From: Muribaculaceae bacterium | Lineage (GTDB): Bacteria; Bacteroidota; Bacteroidia; Bacteroidales; Muribaculaceae | DNA length: 61,405 nucleotides | Assembly (NCBI GenBank): GCA_022509085.1 | Contig: JAFLTW010000012.1 | Coordinates: forward strand, 1-61,405 | Direction: 5' to 3' | Part shown: piece after piece, positions 1 through 9,147 of the stretch | Position numbering within the stretch: position 1 is the stretch's first letter | Layout: each line of letters opens with the position of its first letter | Notes under the pieces: model-generated | What the model was told of the DNA's origin: nothing | The model's database searches: none | What the model saw: only the letters and a program-made list of their open reading frames with translations | Program-made: the position numbers and the translations under genes

Positions 1-140
1 TGTGCGAAATTCTCGCAAGCGGAAATTTCTACGCACACGGCAGGATTTTACCGCCCATTCGGTGGGTTGCTCTGCATATTCCGCTATGGAGTCCAAGTCA
101 AGATGGAAAAGAACGAAGAGGGCGGTGAGGGGTGTCTGAA
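1..140 (-). CDS. possible partial mobilization ORF running off the left edge
   Basis: On the minus strand a frame stays open from about position 140 to the window edge. It contains the run AEYAEQPTEWAVKSC followed by an arginine-rich stretch. No ATG is visible; the frame opens just after a TAG near 140, so any start would be a GTG, TTG or CTG. The position fits mobile elements of this type, where relaxase or mobilization genes follow the VirE-N gene, and the inverted repeat just upstream could belong to a transfer origin. I did not recognise the protein, and the ORF may be spurious. Confidence 0.25.
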
Positions 141-145
141 GCCAC

Positions 146-165
146 TACAGGGGCCAGCCCCTGTA
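146..165. repeat. 9-bp inverted repeat, candidate oriT or terminator stem
   Basis: TACAGGGGC and GCCCCTGTA form a perfect 9-bp inverted repeat with a 2-nt centre. It lies between the VirE-N gene and the open frame at the left edge of a mobile element. A role in mobilization (oriT) or termination is inference. The rest of 166-369 is AT-rich and non-coding, with nothing else I recognise. Confidence 0.4.
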
Positions 166-369
166 ACCCCGTAAAAGATTGAAAATCAAGAAAAATTCAT
201 TTTCAACCCTATACAAATTAAAAAATTTTTTAAGACGAAATTTTTAAAGATAACACTGAATACCATTTTTTATTTAAGGATGTTATCCAATGAGTGAGTT
301 AAACGGAGGATGTGAGCAAATTCTTATCTTTCCTTCACATCCTCCAATTTTTACGAAAATTAAAGTTAT

Positions 370-1248
370 CTATATTTTAAGTCCTGCCCGTTGGCATGCA
401 TAGAAGAAAGTTCCAATGCCAATTCTGCGGGTTGATTTCAACAAGTTAGTGAATTTACGGTCACATTCTGCAGGATTATAACCGGGGTTCATGGAGCTGC
501 ATAGGTGAAACCATTGTCTACCATTTTCTCCTAACGAAGATAATGCGGCACCGACTTTCATCCAATCATCATAATTTACTGTAATGTCAATATGTTGGTG
601 TGCAATCTCTCTGCATAGCATGGCTACTTTTTCATCTGTATCGGAATTAGAGAAAGATTGGCAGGAACCAAACCGAGGTCTAATTTGCTTCTCCTCCCGA
701 TAAAGTTTTGTGTAAGGCTTTGCAGTTAAATTGATGTATTGATGCAAATCATAACTCTGACAGCGAAGTCGACACACGTCTCCACAGGCCTTGTCGATAT
801 TGATACCCATACTTTCGAAGTCTCGAACAAGAGCTTCAAAATGTTGTTTGTGCTTCTCAGAATATTTGATTGGAATAATGCAAAAGTAACCTGCACCACT
901 GACGGAATGGGATGCATAACAGATTTCTTCAATATCTCGGAGAGCATCTGGTATAAGATTATCGAAGTTGCCGATATGAAGGTTGTCCTTGCGGTCAATA
1001 TCAACGCATATCAATCCGCTATGTTTGACAAGGTTATCGGCGGAACGCTTCGGGGCAAAGACACCGCTAATGGTCGCTTGCAGTAGTGACTTTTTTATCT
1101 CCTTCTTTCGTTCGGGGTCATTGGTTGACCGCAGTTCTTTGATAGCGTCATACTCAACATAGTTGAGAAAATCATACAACGTGGATTTGTGCCCAATAGT
1201 ATCCCTGACACCTCGATAGACGCTGATTTCTATATTTTGAAAATCCAT
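370..1248 (-). CDS. VirE N-terminal / primase C-terminal domain protein of a mobile element
   Basis: A replication-associated protein of about 292 residues of the kind common in Bacteroidales integrative elements. The N-terminal two thirds resemble the VirE-N (BT4734-like) domain, with the central acidic run CVDIDRKDN. The C-terminal 70 residues, DWMKVGAALSS through ECDRKFTNLL, resemble the primase C-terminal type 2 module. I prefer the ATG at 1248 (MDFQNIEIS); an upstream ATG at 1293 would add 15 residues. It lies downstream of, and in the same direction as, the DUF3987 gene, the usual partner of VirE-N proteins. A role in element replication or primase-like activity is inferred from family and context. 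Confidence 0.8.
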   Translation of the reverse strand: MDFQNIEISVYRGVRDTIGHKSTLYDFLNYVEYDAIKELRSTNDPERKKEIKKSLLQATISGVFAPKRSADNLVKHSGLICVDIDRKDNLHIGNFDNLIPDALRDIEEICYASHSVSGAGYFCIIPIKYSEKHKQHFEALVRDFESMGINIDKACGDVCRLRCQSYDLHQYINLTAKPYTKLYREEKQIRPRFGSCQSFSNSDTDEKVAMLCREIAHQHIDITVNYDDWMKVGAALSSLGENGRQWFHLCSSMNPGYNPAECDRKFTNLLKSTRRIGIGTFFYACQRAGLKI

Positions 1249-1488
1249 AGTTGAAATTCTTTTGGGAAATTTGGACTTAACATTAACACACATTGGTTAT
1301 AACTGATACTCAGTTTATTAGGCATTAAATCGGTGTTAAGGATTTTTGAAAAAATGAAATCATAAAATTTTACGTGTTCCTTAACCCCTACTTAATATCT
1401 TTTGTATTGAATATTAGTTCGTTATATAAGAATTAATATTAAGTCCGATTTTTGGGATTGTTTTTTAGTCGATTTTTCGGCCAGCCTT

Positions 1489-2925
1489 TCATGCTTTGCC
1501 GTTTTTGACCTGCGAAATATAAGCCGGTGTTCGCTTGATGGCAAGTGCAATCTGGTTCTGACTTGCTTCAGGGAACCGTTGCATAAAGAGACGGAGCACG
1601 TCACTATTAGACATACTTTGCGACTGTTTGCCTTCTGCATTGTCTGAAATCTTGCTATAAACCAATAGCGCCATCTTTTCGAAATAGTCCATGCACCGGA
1701 CAGCATACTCCATTGTATCTTCATGCAGAATATTATAATCTTCCCGGTAGCCTTTTTCTTCTGCAACTTCAAGCGCGTGAACTATACCAGCGAAACGTAA
1801 CACCTGAATCTGCAACTTACTATAGATGGAGGCCTCATAATCGGTGTGAGAAAGCTCCTTCTTCTTTTGCAAGGAGTTGAAATATTTCTCGTATAGTTTA
1901 TCTGCACCATCGTTCAAACTGACTATACCATCAGAAGAACGAAATAGAGTTGTATGGTTGCCGAAACCATCGTGATAAATACCTTCATAAAGAAGTCTTA
2001 CTGTTTTCTCCCATTGCCATTCAATTTCCCTCGGGAGTCTTTCCTTGCTGCGGTTAGGATATTCTATATCCTGGGCGATACAGAAAAGAAAGCGCTGATT
2101 GAGGCCGTTGGTCATAAACAGTTCGTTCCCGAAAGTTGCCTTAAGCATACCGGTCTGCAAATCGCCTATAATATTGAAGAAAGGATCTCTTACAAGCATG
2201 GTGAAACCACTACGGCGGTCTACCTTTATATCCTCACAATCAAATAATCTAAGCATTTTGGAAATCGCAGCCGTACCCCCTTGCTGATATTGGTTCTTTG
2301 AATCAAGCATACCTTTGAACTCCGGGTAGATACCAATTGCTCCTCGCATGGTATGATAAGGCCCCATATCAACCTCATCTTCATAGTTAGTTTTGCCAGT
2401 GGTATTGGTGAAAAGAATTTCACTCCTACGCTCATCAGTGCAATCGTCAATGACAACAGCCGGGCAACGTGGTTCTTCCCCTCGTCTTTCTTTGGGGTCT
2501 AATCTGGTCCATTTGTCATGCATCTCGGAATAGACTTTGTACAACTCCGCATCTATCTTTCGTAGTGGCCTTGTAACCAATTTCATTGGATAAGACTTAT
2601 TACTTCCACTTCGGGCCACAAGCACGAACCAAAGCACTATAGAATTCTGATATTTACCCTCGTTGATTTTGATTTTCTTGCCGACTGCGGTTGAGGCGGT
2701 GGCCAAAACTGAGGCGGTAACAAATTCTCTCGGACAATGATAAATTTCGCAGACACTGTTTATATATTTCTGTATTGATGGAGGTAAGCCATCAATCGGC
2801 AACTCCGTTTTCCCTAAAGTGCTCAAGGATATTTTACCGGAAGTTTTGACTGTCTTTTTGTTTTCCTGACATATGGTATCTTCCGAATTTGAGTCAGCCT
2901 GATTCAATACTTTATTTTCTTGCAT
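1489..2925 (-). CDS. DUF3987 family protein (mobile-element replication protein)
   Basis: A 478-residue protein of the DUF3987 family, found beside VirE-N proteins in Bacteroidales elements and usually thought to help replicate them. Recognisable parts are the PPSIQKYINSVCEIYHCP segment near residue 48 and a P-loop-like position, ARSGSNKSYPMKLV, near residue 108. The C-terminal 40 residues look like a small HTH (QNQIALAIKRTPAYISQVKNG). The start overlaps the end of the upstream HTH gene by 14 nt, which indicates one operon: HTH, HTH, DUF3987, VirE-N. About 240 nt of AT-rich sequence without a gene separates it from the VirE-N start. Confidence 0.8.
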   Translation of the reverse strand: MQENKVLNQADSNSEDTICQENKKTVKTSGKISLSTLGKTELPIDGLPPSIQKYINSVCEIYHCPREFVTASVLATASTAVGKKIKINEGKYQNSIVLWFVLVARSGSNKSYPMKLVTRPLRKIDAELYKVYSEMHDKWTRLDPKERRGEEPRCPAVVIDDCTDERRSEILFTNTTGKTNYEDEVDMGPYHTMRGAIGIYPEFKGMLDSKNQYQQGGTAAISKMLRLFDCEDIKVDRRSGFTMLVRDPFFNIIGDLQTGMLKATFGNELFMTNGLNQRFLFCIAQDIEYPNRSKERLPREIEWQWEKTVRLLYEGIYHDGFGNHTTLFRSSDGIVSLNDGADKLYEKYFNSLQKKKELSHTDYEASIYSKLQIQVLRFAGIVHALEVAEEKGYREDYNILHEDTMEYAVRCMDYFEKMALLVYSKISDNAEGKQSQSMSNSDVLRLFMQRFPEASQNQIALAIKRTPAYISQVKNGKA

Positions 2926-3250
2926 GATTTCCCTCCTCTCTTGATTTTTCTATAAAGGCTTCTATGTCGGCTCGGCGATACCTCCGTTTAGATCCGATTT
3001 CAATCTTTGGAAGAATACCTCTTTTATTCCATCGGTGCAATGTCATCTTGGATACCTTCAAGATATCGGCAACTTCATCAGTAGTCAACAGCTGTTCTGC
3101 CGTTTTCCTTGCATGGGATTTATTGAGAGCTTCTATCACACCACTTATCAATTCCCCGGCGAAGGAATAGAGATCGCCGACAGATATTTGAAGAATGGCG
3201 TTCGGGGCATTCTTCATTAGCTCCATGAGTAATGAGTCGGTTCGTTCCAT
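2912..3250 (-). CDS. excisionase-like helix-turn-helix protein
   Basis: A 112-residue protein with a MerR/excisionase-type winged HTH (HTH_17) over roughly residues 52-105: TDEVADILKVSKMTLHRWNKRG, then KRRYRRADIEAF. The N-terminal 50 residues are a helical extension. It starts 3 nt after the stop of another HTH_17 gene and overlaps the DUF3987 start by 14 nt, so the three genes are translated as a unit. Such paired HTH proteins in Bacteroidales elements regulate excision or replication genes. That role is inferred here. Confidence 0.85.
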   Translation of the reverse strand: MERTDSLLMELMKNAPNAILQISVGDLYSFAGELISGVIEALNKSHARKTAEQLLTTDEVADILKVSKMTLHRWNKRGILPKIEIGSKRRYRRADIEAFIEKSREEGNHARK

Positions 3251-3253
3251 AAT

Positions 3254-3562
3254 TTATCGTCGTGCAATTCGGTGAGACTTCAAATAATTGTCAAGGTCGC
3301 TCCGAAGAACATAGATCTTGCGACCTGTCTGTGAGAATGGAATAATACCACGGTCACGGTAGTTCTGCCAGGTCTTAGGCGATACACCCAAGATCTGACG
3401 CGCTTCTTCTGACGAGAGCCACTCATCATCTTTTGCTTTTGATGCCGCTTCTTGATTTTCTGCTGCTCGATGCACCACTTCCATGATTTCATCGAGAGTC
3501 TCCTGAGGGAGGACAACCATATTGATAGGTTGGGAATTGGGGAAAGAATGATTATTACGCAT
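3254..3562 (-). CDS. excisionase-like helix-turn-helix protein, first gene of the element operon
   Basis: A 102-residue HTH_17 protein. The HTH lies at residues 48-97 (SSEEARQILGVSPKTWQNYRDRG, then VLRSDLDNYLKSH). The N-terminal half, with LPQETLDEIMEVVHRAAENQ, is probably an oligomerization helix. It is the first gene of the four-gene run HTH-HTH-DUF3987-VirE, and a -7 box (TACTTTTG on the minus strand) lies about 65 nt upstream. The second HTH protein is similar in layout but not a close copy, so the two probably have distinct sites. Confidence 0.85.
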   Translation of the reverse strand: MRNNHSFPNSQPINMVVLPQETLDEIMEVVHRAAENQEAASKAKDDEWLSSEEARQILGVSPKTWQNYRDRGIIPFSQTGRKIYVLRSDLDNYLKSHRIARR

Positions 3563-3626
3563 ATACTTTCAATTAGCAGAATAACGAGGTGACTTAATTG
3601 TCGCAATGCTTTCTGCTTCGCGATTA

Positions 3627-3634
3627 CAAAAGTA
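3627..3634 (-). promoter_or_regulatory. -7 box of the element replication operon
   Basis: The minus strand reads TACTTTTG, matching the Bacteroides TAnnTTTG consensus, 65 nt before the first HTH start. The rest of 3563-3837 is AT-rich intergenic sequence; a plus-strand frame there (3606-3857) shows no family features and I do not call it. Confidence 0.5.
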
Positions 3635-3837
3635 TAATGCAGTAAATCAGAAGATTGGAGAAAAGACGAGCGTATTTTTTATGAGAAATCCCCATGCCAA
3701 AATCTATTGCGAAAAATCCTCTCGAATTTTTCATCATAAAAAAGCAATCTATTTCAAAAATTTTGTTATGGGGCCGTTGGATAATGAAAAAGACCGCTTG
3801 TTTTATAGTAAGCAGCCTCTTTCGTTTATCTTTTCCT

Positions 3838-5079
3838 TCAGGAAAAATATAGTTTAAGAATTTCTTTGTCGGGATCTTTCTCTTCGTAATATTTTAGTTG
3901 ATTCTTGATCTTTGCCACTATTTCTTTTCTCACGTGTGCATTACTCAAATCATCCAATTCGGTCAACTTTACATATCCGAAGAAGGAGGCCAATTTATAT
4001 AGGAATACGTATCTGTCGGTTTGTCTTATTTCATCAGGCCAATTGATGGCATTGTCGGCTAAATAATAAAAAAGTCTCAAGTCCTTTTCATCTGCATATC
4101 CTTCAATATCTGCTTCAACATACACAGCTATTTCATCGACATATCTTTTTGCAACTTCCATGTCGGCAAGTTTTACAAACTTACTCATTTCGGCATCTAT
4201 TCCCTGTTCAATTATCGGGGAAGGAGATAATCCTGTCTCTTCATCAGAACCAAGATCTATATCCTTGTTAATCTCATGTCCTAATGGGAAAATCGAATTC
4301 ACATCGTGATGAACTTTCAATGCATAGGCAATGGCATCTTGCAGAATTTCAACTGTTTTACCTTTTATCGTCATCTTCAGATGCTGGATTTTCGATGACT
4401 TAATCTGGAACTCATCCCCTTGGGATATTAGTCGGTATAATGCAACCAATTCTTTCATAGCCTCTGCATCCTTGATAGATTGCTCGTATTGAGGATTCAA
4501 GATGTCTCCTCTGTACCGTGCAACCTCCATCCTCTTCCCAAGAAACGAAGTCAGTTCCGGCAGATTTATGAAACGCCCATCATATTTTTTCAAAAGCTCT
4601 TTACGGGCTTCTGTCTTATCGTCTTTGAATTCTTCGATAAAGAGTTCCGTGAGTTTAAGGAATGACTCTCGTTCCCTATGATAGGAATATTTCTGATATT
4701 CAAGTACCTCTTCCAAGGTGTTTTCCGGGTATAATTCGCTTGCAGAGTCGTTCTCTTCCAAGTAGGTGTGAAGAACGTATTTAAAATCTCGTTCTTTGCT
4801 ATAGTCGGATTTGGTTAGCAATTCCTTTACTTGCCGAGCCGTCTCCTCTCCTTTAAACGCCTCCAGTTCCATTAGAGCCAGTTGTGAGAGACCGTCATAC
4901 TCGTAACCTGATTTATCCAGTAAAGCGACATCAATGCCCGCATCTTCAGCCATACGGTAGAATGCCTCAACGTTGTAATCCTTCAACTCGGTCAACATCT
5001 GTTGAGGGGTTAGACCCTCCCAACTTTCAGGGGCCAAATTCTCCGGAATAATCAGTCCGTATCCTTTTTTATCGTTCAT
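3838..5079 (-). CDS. uncharacterized 413-residue cytoplasmic protein
   Basis: I do not recognise this protein. It is acidic, mostly helical, without signal peptide or membrane segments. It contains SWEGLTPQQMLTELKDYNVEA near residue 20, a charged middle, and a C-terminal 130 residues rich in aromatic and acidic residues. Its start overlaps the end of a small 84-residue gene by 11 nt, so the two are coupled. It sits between the element's regulator operon and the AlbA_2 gene, which makes it cargo of the mobile element. An adaptation or defence role is possible but nothing in the sequence proves it. Confidence 0.7.
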   Translation of the reverse strand: MNDKKGYGLIIPENLAPESWEGLTPQQMLTELKDYNVEAFYRMAEDAGIDVALLDKSGYEYDGLSQLALMELEAFKGEETARQVKELLTKSDYSKERDFKYVLHTYLEENDSASELYPENTLEEVLEYQKYSYHRERESFLKLTELFIEEFKDDKTEARKELLKKYDGRFINLPELTSFLGKRMEVARYRGDILNPQYEQSIKDAEAMKELVALYRLISQGDEFQIKSSKIQHLKMTIKGKTVEILQDAIAYALKVHHDVNSIFPLGHEINKDIDLGSDEETGLSPSPIIEQGIDAEMSKFVKLADMEVAKRYVDEIAVYVEADIEGYADEKDLRLFYYLADNAINWPDEIRQTDRYVFLYKLASFFGYVKLTELDDLSNAHVRKEIVAKIKNQLKYYEEKDPDKEILKLYFS

Positions 5080-5323
5080 GAGAACTCTCAGTTTTATATT
5101 CGTTTAAAAGGTAGCTGAAAACGATAGATTCTTTTAATGTCTTATCTACATCATTCTCGATGAATATATCGGCTCCCATATCAATATATGACTTGATTAT
5201 CTTTTTTTGAGTCTCTGTCATATTGCTTTTATCCACTCCCTTCTTAAATGTTTCAATTGCAACCTGATATCCTTTTTGTTGGAGCTCTATTAAAAATTCT
5301 GAGAATAATTCTGAGTTGACCAT
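5069..5323 (-). CDS. uncharacterized 84-residue protein coupled to the 413-residue gene
   Basis: A small, lysine- and glutamate-rich soluble protein (MVNSELFSEFLIELQQKGY at the start, ADIFIENDVDKTLKES near residue 52). No family is recognised. Its last codons overlap the next gene's start by 11 nt, the arrangement seen in toxin-antitoxin or partner-protein pairs, but with no motif this stays open. A GTGGGCTATATTTT repeat (plus-strand reading) lies right upstream of its start. Confidence 0.6.
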   Translation of the reverse strand: MVNSELFSEFLIELQQKGYQVAIETFKKGVDKSNMTETQKKIIKSYIDMGADIFIENDVDKTLKESIVFSYLLNEYKTESSHER

Positions 5324-5328
5324 GATTT

Positions 5329-5396
5329 GTGGGCTATATTTTGGAATTTATTTCTAGTTTAAAGATAACAGTTTGATTGTGAGTGGGCTATATTTT
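5329..5396. repeat. two copies of GTGGGCTATATTTT; a partial copy at 7149-7158
   Basis: The 14-mer GTGGGCTATATTTT occurs at 5329-5342 and 5383-5396, 54 bp apart, and GTGGGCTATA recurs at 7149-7158. They lie just before the 84-residue gene, just after the AlbA_2 gene, and about 110 bp before the AlbA_2 start. They may be regulator sites or relics of the insertion that brought in the AlbA_2 gene. Confidence 0.5.
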
Positions 5397-5407
5397 TTGA
5401 ATTAACC

Positions 5408-7039
5408 TTAATTAACAAGTGTATAAGTCGTTCCCCGCCCCTTACCGTTTTTCATCAATACCGTTCCCACCAACTTTTCAATCTTGGTTCTAATTTGTTT
5501 TATGGTTAATTCTTGTTCCCATTCTTCTAGGAACGAAGACATTGATTTAGGCCCATCTTCTAAAATATAATACAATCTTCGTAGTGTATCGGAATCTACA
5601 AGATTTTTAAGAACCTTAGGATGATGTTCAAAAAATTGATTCCCCATCTGGTAACCATAAACAGGATGATTGACAATTATTCCTTCCTCTACTAATCTCT
5701 GAATTGATCTGTCAAAAATGCCCGTTCCATCCTTCCGAATGATAGAATATATAGTAATCAAATCAAAAACATTTAATCTATCAACGGGTAACCGTGATGC
5801 CATGAGAGTCATTAAATAATTTCGTAGGTGCGCGTCGACAATTTTTGATTCAATTCTTAAATTTACTTGGAAATCATCTGATGCATCATAACTTGGGATA
5901 CTTCGACCTTCTATTATGCAATTGGCAAACATGATGTCAACACCTTGTCCTGAACGTTCTATCAAACCGGCTTTTTCGATTACTTCTGCCAAACGTCTGC
6001 TACGAGGAGAACTATTCACCGTTAGAATATTACTTAAATTAACGCCGTAAGGAAAACCACCGGAATTCGATATTTCTATTGATTCGGGAGATACCTTTAT
6101 CAGGATATCCCCACCCATTTGGTAGCTACGGTGTTGTATTGCATTCAATATTGCCTCTCTAATTGTTTCTTCTGAATAAGAGGGCACACTGATTAATTGT
6201 GGGTATGAATCTATGTGTATTATGGGATTGATTGCGTCTTGGTTAATATATTCCCAGATTTTGTCAATTCCTAAAAATAACGGCTCGCAGAATTCTTGTC
6301 TGGCAGAATATCGTATTTGATTTTCTGAAATACGATATTCAACAATTACCTTATTTTGAGGGAGATATTTGCCAATTATTTCGGGCTTTCCCAATAGAAT
6401 TAAAGCTGCATAATTCAGGCCCTCCGGAGACACCAATCCTAAGTCAGATATCAACTGTTCTGTGGGAATGGTTAATACATCTTCTTTACCTCGTTTACTG
6501 TGGATTAATTCTCTCATTCGAACAATGGCTTCTTCGGATAAGTCGTCCATAGTCAAACCATTACATGTGCGTACTGAGAAATCAGGATCTTGTTCTTGTA
6601 GTATAGAAAAATATTCTTGATCGTCCATTTCTCGCAAGCTTTCACCCACTCGCATCAAAGGGACCCCTTCAAATCTAAGGGCTTTACCTATCGGACGAGA
6701 TGGAATATGTATTACAAGAACGCGCTTCATATTTTCATCGAAAAGCTCTTCACAATGGACACGAATATATAACCTTTTATATATCTCATCCTCAAGCTGA
6801 CCGGTCTTACCTTCCGCGAAATCTGAACCTACCACTTCATGTGGAATTTTATCCGCCATCCCAAGAACAAGCATTCCGCCCTTTTCGTTTGCAATAGCAA
6901 CAATATATCCTAAAATGCATTTTCTCCGTTCCTTTGGATCTGATGATGAGCCTCCGGAAAAAGGGTAGTTGTGCTTTGCCTCCTTAAATTCAACGTGGTC
7001 CTCTCGTTCACGCAATTTATTCAGTTGTGATAATTCCAT
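5408..7039 (-). CDS. AlbA_2 (Schlafen-like) / HATPase_c_4 domain protein
   Basis: A 543-residue protein of the family often annotated as ATP-binding transcriptional regulator. The N-terminal AlbA_2 domain shows REDHVEFKEAKHNYPF near residue 12 and ANEKGGMLVLGMAD near residue 51. The middle has a GHKL-type N box (REAILNAIQHRSY, about residue 293) and the weak ATP-binding segments GGFPYG and RSGQGVD, as in HATPase_c_4. The C-terminal 150 residues are probably winged-helix. Members occur widely in mobile elements and some in phage defence. AlbA_2 is related to the Schlafen core, which can be an RNase, but no catalytic motif is certain here. Two -7 boxes lie 28-43 nt upstream. Confidence 0.8.
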   Translation of the reverse strand: MELSQLNKLREREDHVEFKEAKHNYPFSGGSSSDPKERRKCILGYIVAIANEKGGMLVLGMADKIPHEVVGSDFAEGKTGQLEDEIYKRLYIRVHCEELFDENMKRVLVIHIPSRPIGKALRFEGVPLMRVGESLREMDDQEYFSILQEQDPDFSVRTCNGLTMDDLSEEAIVRMRELIHSKRGKEDVLTIPTEQLISDLGLVSPEGLNYAALILLGKPEIIGKYLPQNKVIVEYRISENQIRYSARQEFCEPLFLGIDKIWEYINQDAINPIIHIDSYPQLISVPSYSEETIREAILNAIQHRSYQMGGDILIKVSPESIEISNSGGFPYGVNLSNILTVNSSPRSRRLAEVIEKAGLIERSGQGVDIMFANCIIEGRSIPSYDASDDFQVNLRIESKIVDAHLRNYLMTLMASRLPVDRLNVFDLITIYSIIRKDGTGIFDRSIQRLVEEGIIVNHPVYGYQMGNQFFEHHPKVLKNLVDSDTLRRLYYILEDGPKSMSSFLEEWEQELTIKQIRTKIEKLVGTVLMKNGKGRGTTYTLVN

Positions 7040-7066
7040 ATCTTATATATTTCCCACAAATATACA

Positions 7067-7082
7067 AAATTATTTCCAATTT
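7067..7082 (-). promoter_or_regulatory. tandem -7 boxes for the AlbA_2 gene
   Basis: On the minus strand TAATTTTG (7075-7082) is followed at once by TATATTTG (7067-7074). Both match TAnnTTTG and both precede the start at 7039, so either could be used. The remaining sequence to the integrase stop (7083-7207) is AT-rich and holds only one GTGGGCTATA repeat. Confidence 0.55.
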
Positions 7083-7207
7083 GGGCCGATTATGGATTTT
7101 ATTTATATAAAATAATGACTTTTATGTTTTTATATTATTGAGAATTAGTGGGCTATAAATATAATATTGTCATTCAATCCATATAAGGCGCTACCCCATT
7201 ATTACAA

Positions 7208-8629
7208 CTATTTGTTGATGGCGCTGATGACGGCCATGATTTGTTCGGGAGATAATTCTTTGAGTAACTCGATAGCTTGTTCGGTTTTGCTTAGTTCTCC
7301 GTTGAGCTTCGTATCTTCTTTGGGAGTTTCTTTCTTTTTGAATAGTGATAGTATGGTTCCGTCAGTCTTTGATGTATCGAAGCTACCCATATACCGTTCA
7401 GTTGTGGCAAGGTTGCTATGCCCGAGAATATCTTTGATTGCCGAACTTTCAACTCCGGACTCCAAGGCGATATGAGCGAACGCATGACGGCTCATGTGCA
7501 TAGACACTTTTGTTGTTATCTCTGCCTTCTCCGCTATCTTTTTGAGGTATTTGTTTATTAGGGCATTTTTAGCCGATACGTCTTGATAAAGAACATGTCT
7601 TAACTCAGGCTTCATTCTATCACGATCAGCCAAGGTCACGAACTTAGCGTATGGAGCGTCGTTACTCAATAACGGGAAAATATAATCATCTGGTCTAACT
7701 TTGTCGTTGTGGTAGTAGCTCAGAATTTCCAGAGCTTGTTCCACGAGTAATAGGTCTCTATCTTTATGATTCTTTCCCATCTGATAATGCAATCGACCAT
7801 CCTCGGTTATATTACGCCACCGAAGTTGGATTAAATCGGCAGCACGTATTCCGGCACAATAGAAACTGAAAAGAAAATAATTTTTACAATGCCATATCAA
7901 TGAACCTACTTCAAGATCCAAAGCAATGATACGATTCATTTCTGCTTCAGTAAGCTTCTCCTTTGTAGTTTTGACTCCTTTATATTTGAAACGCAGAAAT
8001 GGGTCTTTGGCTGGCTCCATAAGTTCAACCTCAATAGCACGGTGTACTAATGTTTTCAGGATCTTGAGCTGTACTTCAATAGTGTTAGGGTGAAGAAGTT
8101 TCCCGGGCTCTTTCTCGTTCTCCCACTTATGCAAGAATGTATCAAACTTTGTGAGAAAATCAACTGTCAAGTCATCGATAGTTATATCGTGCATCCTCCG
8201 TTTTTTACGAAAGGCATCCAACTTGTTGATAAGACCACAATATTTCCTCCAATTACGCCATCCGCCATTATCGTATATCATCTGCGTTCTTTCTTTCGCA
8301 AAAGCAAGAAAAGATGGGGAAACATACTCGGTATTCATCTCATTGGCTAAGGAAACCGAAGAGACTTCTCCCTCCTTATCCAACTCTTTGTACTTATCTT
8401 TTGCTTTTGCCAATAAATCTGCGAGGTAAGCATTCCATGCTTTCGAATCCGGGACGTTACTACGAATCCAATTGTCTCCTTTGCATTTTGCATTAAAGTC
8501 AGATGGTCTTGAAACCTCAATACTGGTTTTAATCAATTTGCGTTTACCGGCCACCGTAATGCGTAAATACACTACATAGGTTTTATTCTTAGTAGGTCTC
8601 CCATTAAGTTCAAATCTGAAAGATGCCAT
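7208..8629 (-). CDS. tyrosine recombinase / integrase
   Basis: A phage-type tyrosine integrase (about 473 residues) that would catalyse insertion and excision of the element. The N-terminal arm-binding domain (MASFRFELNGRPTKNKTYVV) and a SAM-like core-binding domain precede the catalytic domain. Catalytic residues are visible: Arg in CAGIRAADLIQLRW, HMSRH, GHSN and the nucleophile Tyr in ATTERYMGSF. I place the start at 8629: the ATG at 8668 falls inside the -7 box and so lies upstream of transcription. The gene is at one end of the element and reads inward. The target site is unknown because no tRNA or clear att repeat is visible. Confidence 0.92.
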   Translation of the reverse strand: MASFRFELNGRPTKNKTYVVYLRITVAGKRKLIKTSIEVSRPSDFNAKCKGDNWIRSNVPDSKAWNAYLADLLAKAKDKYKELDKEGEVSSVSLANEMNTEYVSPSFLAFAKERTQMIYDNGGWRNWRKYCGLINKLDAFRKKRRMHDITIDDLTVDFLTKFDTFLHKWENEKEPGKLLHPNTIEVQLKILKTLVHRAIEVELMEPAKDPFLRFKYKGVKTTKEKLTEAEMNRIIALDLEVGSLIWHCKNYFLFSFYCAGIRAADLIQLRWRNITEDGRLHYQMGKNHKDRDLLLVEQALEILSYYHNDKVRPDDYIFPLLSNDAPYAKFVTLADRDRMKPELRHVLYQDVSAKNALINKYLKKIAEKAEITTKVSMHMSRHAFAHIALESGVESSAIKDILGHSNLATTERYMGSFDTSKTDGTILSLFKKKETPKEDTKLNGELSKTEQAIELLKELSPEQIMAVISAINK

Positions 8630-8664
8630 AAGCAGTATAGTAAAAAGCTTTATTATTTCTATTT

Positions 8665-8709
8665 GCAAAGTTAATCAAACTAATTTTTACAGGCAAATTT
8701 ACAGGCAAA
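8665..8709 (-). promoter_or_regulatory. integrase promoter with duplicated 12-bp -33 region
   Basis: The minus strand has TAACTTTGC at 8665-8673 and a TTTG about 20 nt upstream, close to the Bacteroides -7/-33 spacing. The -33 segment is part of a perfect tandem 12-bp repeat (TTTACAGGCAAA on the plus strand) at 8686-8697 and 8698-8709. The second copy sits just behind the first and could be a binding site. Confidence 0.65.
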
Positions 8710-8844
8710 TTTCTTACTTTTTAAGAGTTATTTTTTCAACTCAAACCCATTTAATTTCATTTAATCCGTTGATTTACAAAGATATTAGAATATAATAGAA
8801 AGTAATAGGAAGAATACGTGTGAGTTCTGTTCTGGGCACAACTT

Positions 8845-8884
8845 AACTCTGTAAACTTATTGAAAATCAATAGTTTACAGAGTT
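8845..8884. terminator. 13-bp stem hairpin between integrase and defence island
   Basis: AACTCTGTAAACT and AGTTTACAGAGTT form a perfect 13-bp stem with a 14-nt loop, followed on the plus strand by a T-rich run (TTTCTTTTCT). It may be a bidirectional terminator or part of an attachment region. The rest of the long gap 8710-9147 is AT-rich, with no gene and no clear RNA that I can see. Confidence 0.5.
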
Positions 8885-9147
8885 TTCTTTTCTCCAACCC
8901 CAAGATTTGGTCGTATTTGGTGGCATTTCGTATTTTGTAATGAATTCAACTTTCACACTTTATTACTTATTTTTCTTTTAGCAGAAGTTTCAGTTTTCAG
9001 CATAATGTCTTACACTTATAATCTTAAAGAAAGATCATTATAAATATTTCATAAAAGAGATTTGGTCATATCAACTGTGTGGACATATAAGTATGTGTTT
9101 TTCAATGGAAGCCCTTTTAAATTGTAATTTTAATGAAAATCAATATT

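Noticed and set aside
3606..3857. 83-residue plus-strand ORF between the element genes
   Set aside because: No family features, and it overlaps the promoter region of the HTH operon and the end of the 413-residue gene.
8669..9147. tRNA-linked attachment site beside the integrase
   Set aside because: No tRNA fold or repeated core could be identified; the hairpin at 8845-8884 is better described as terminator-like.
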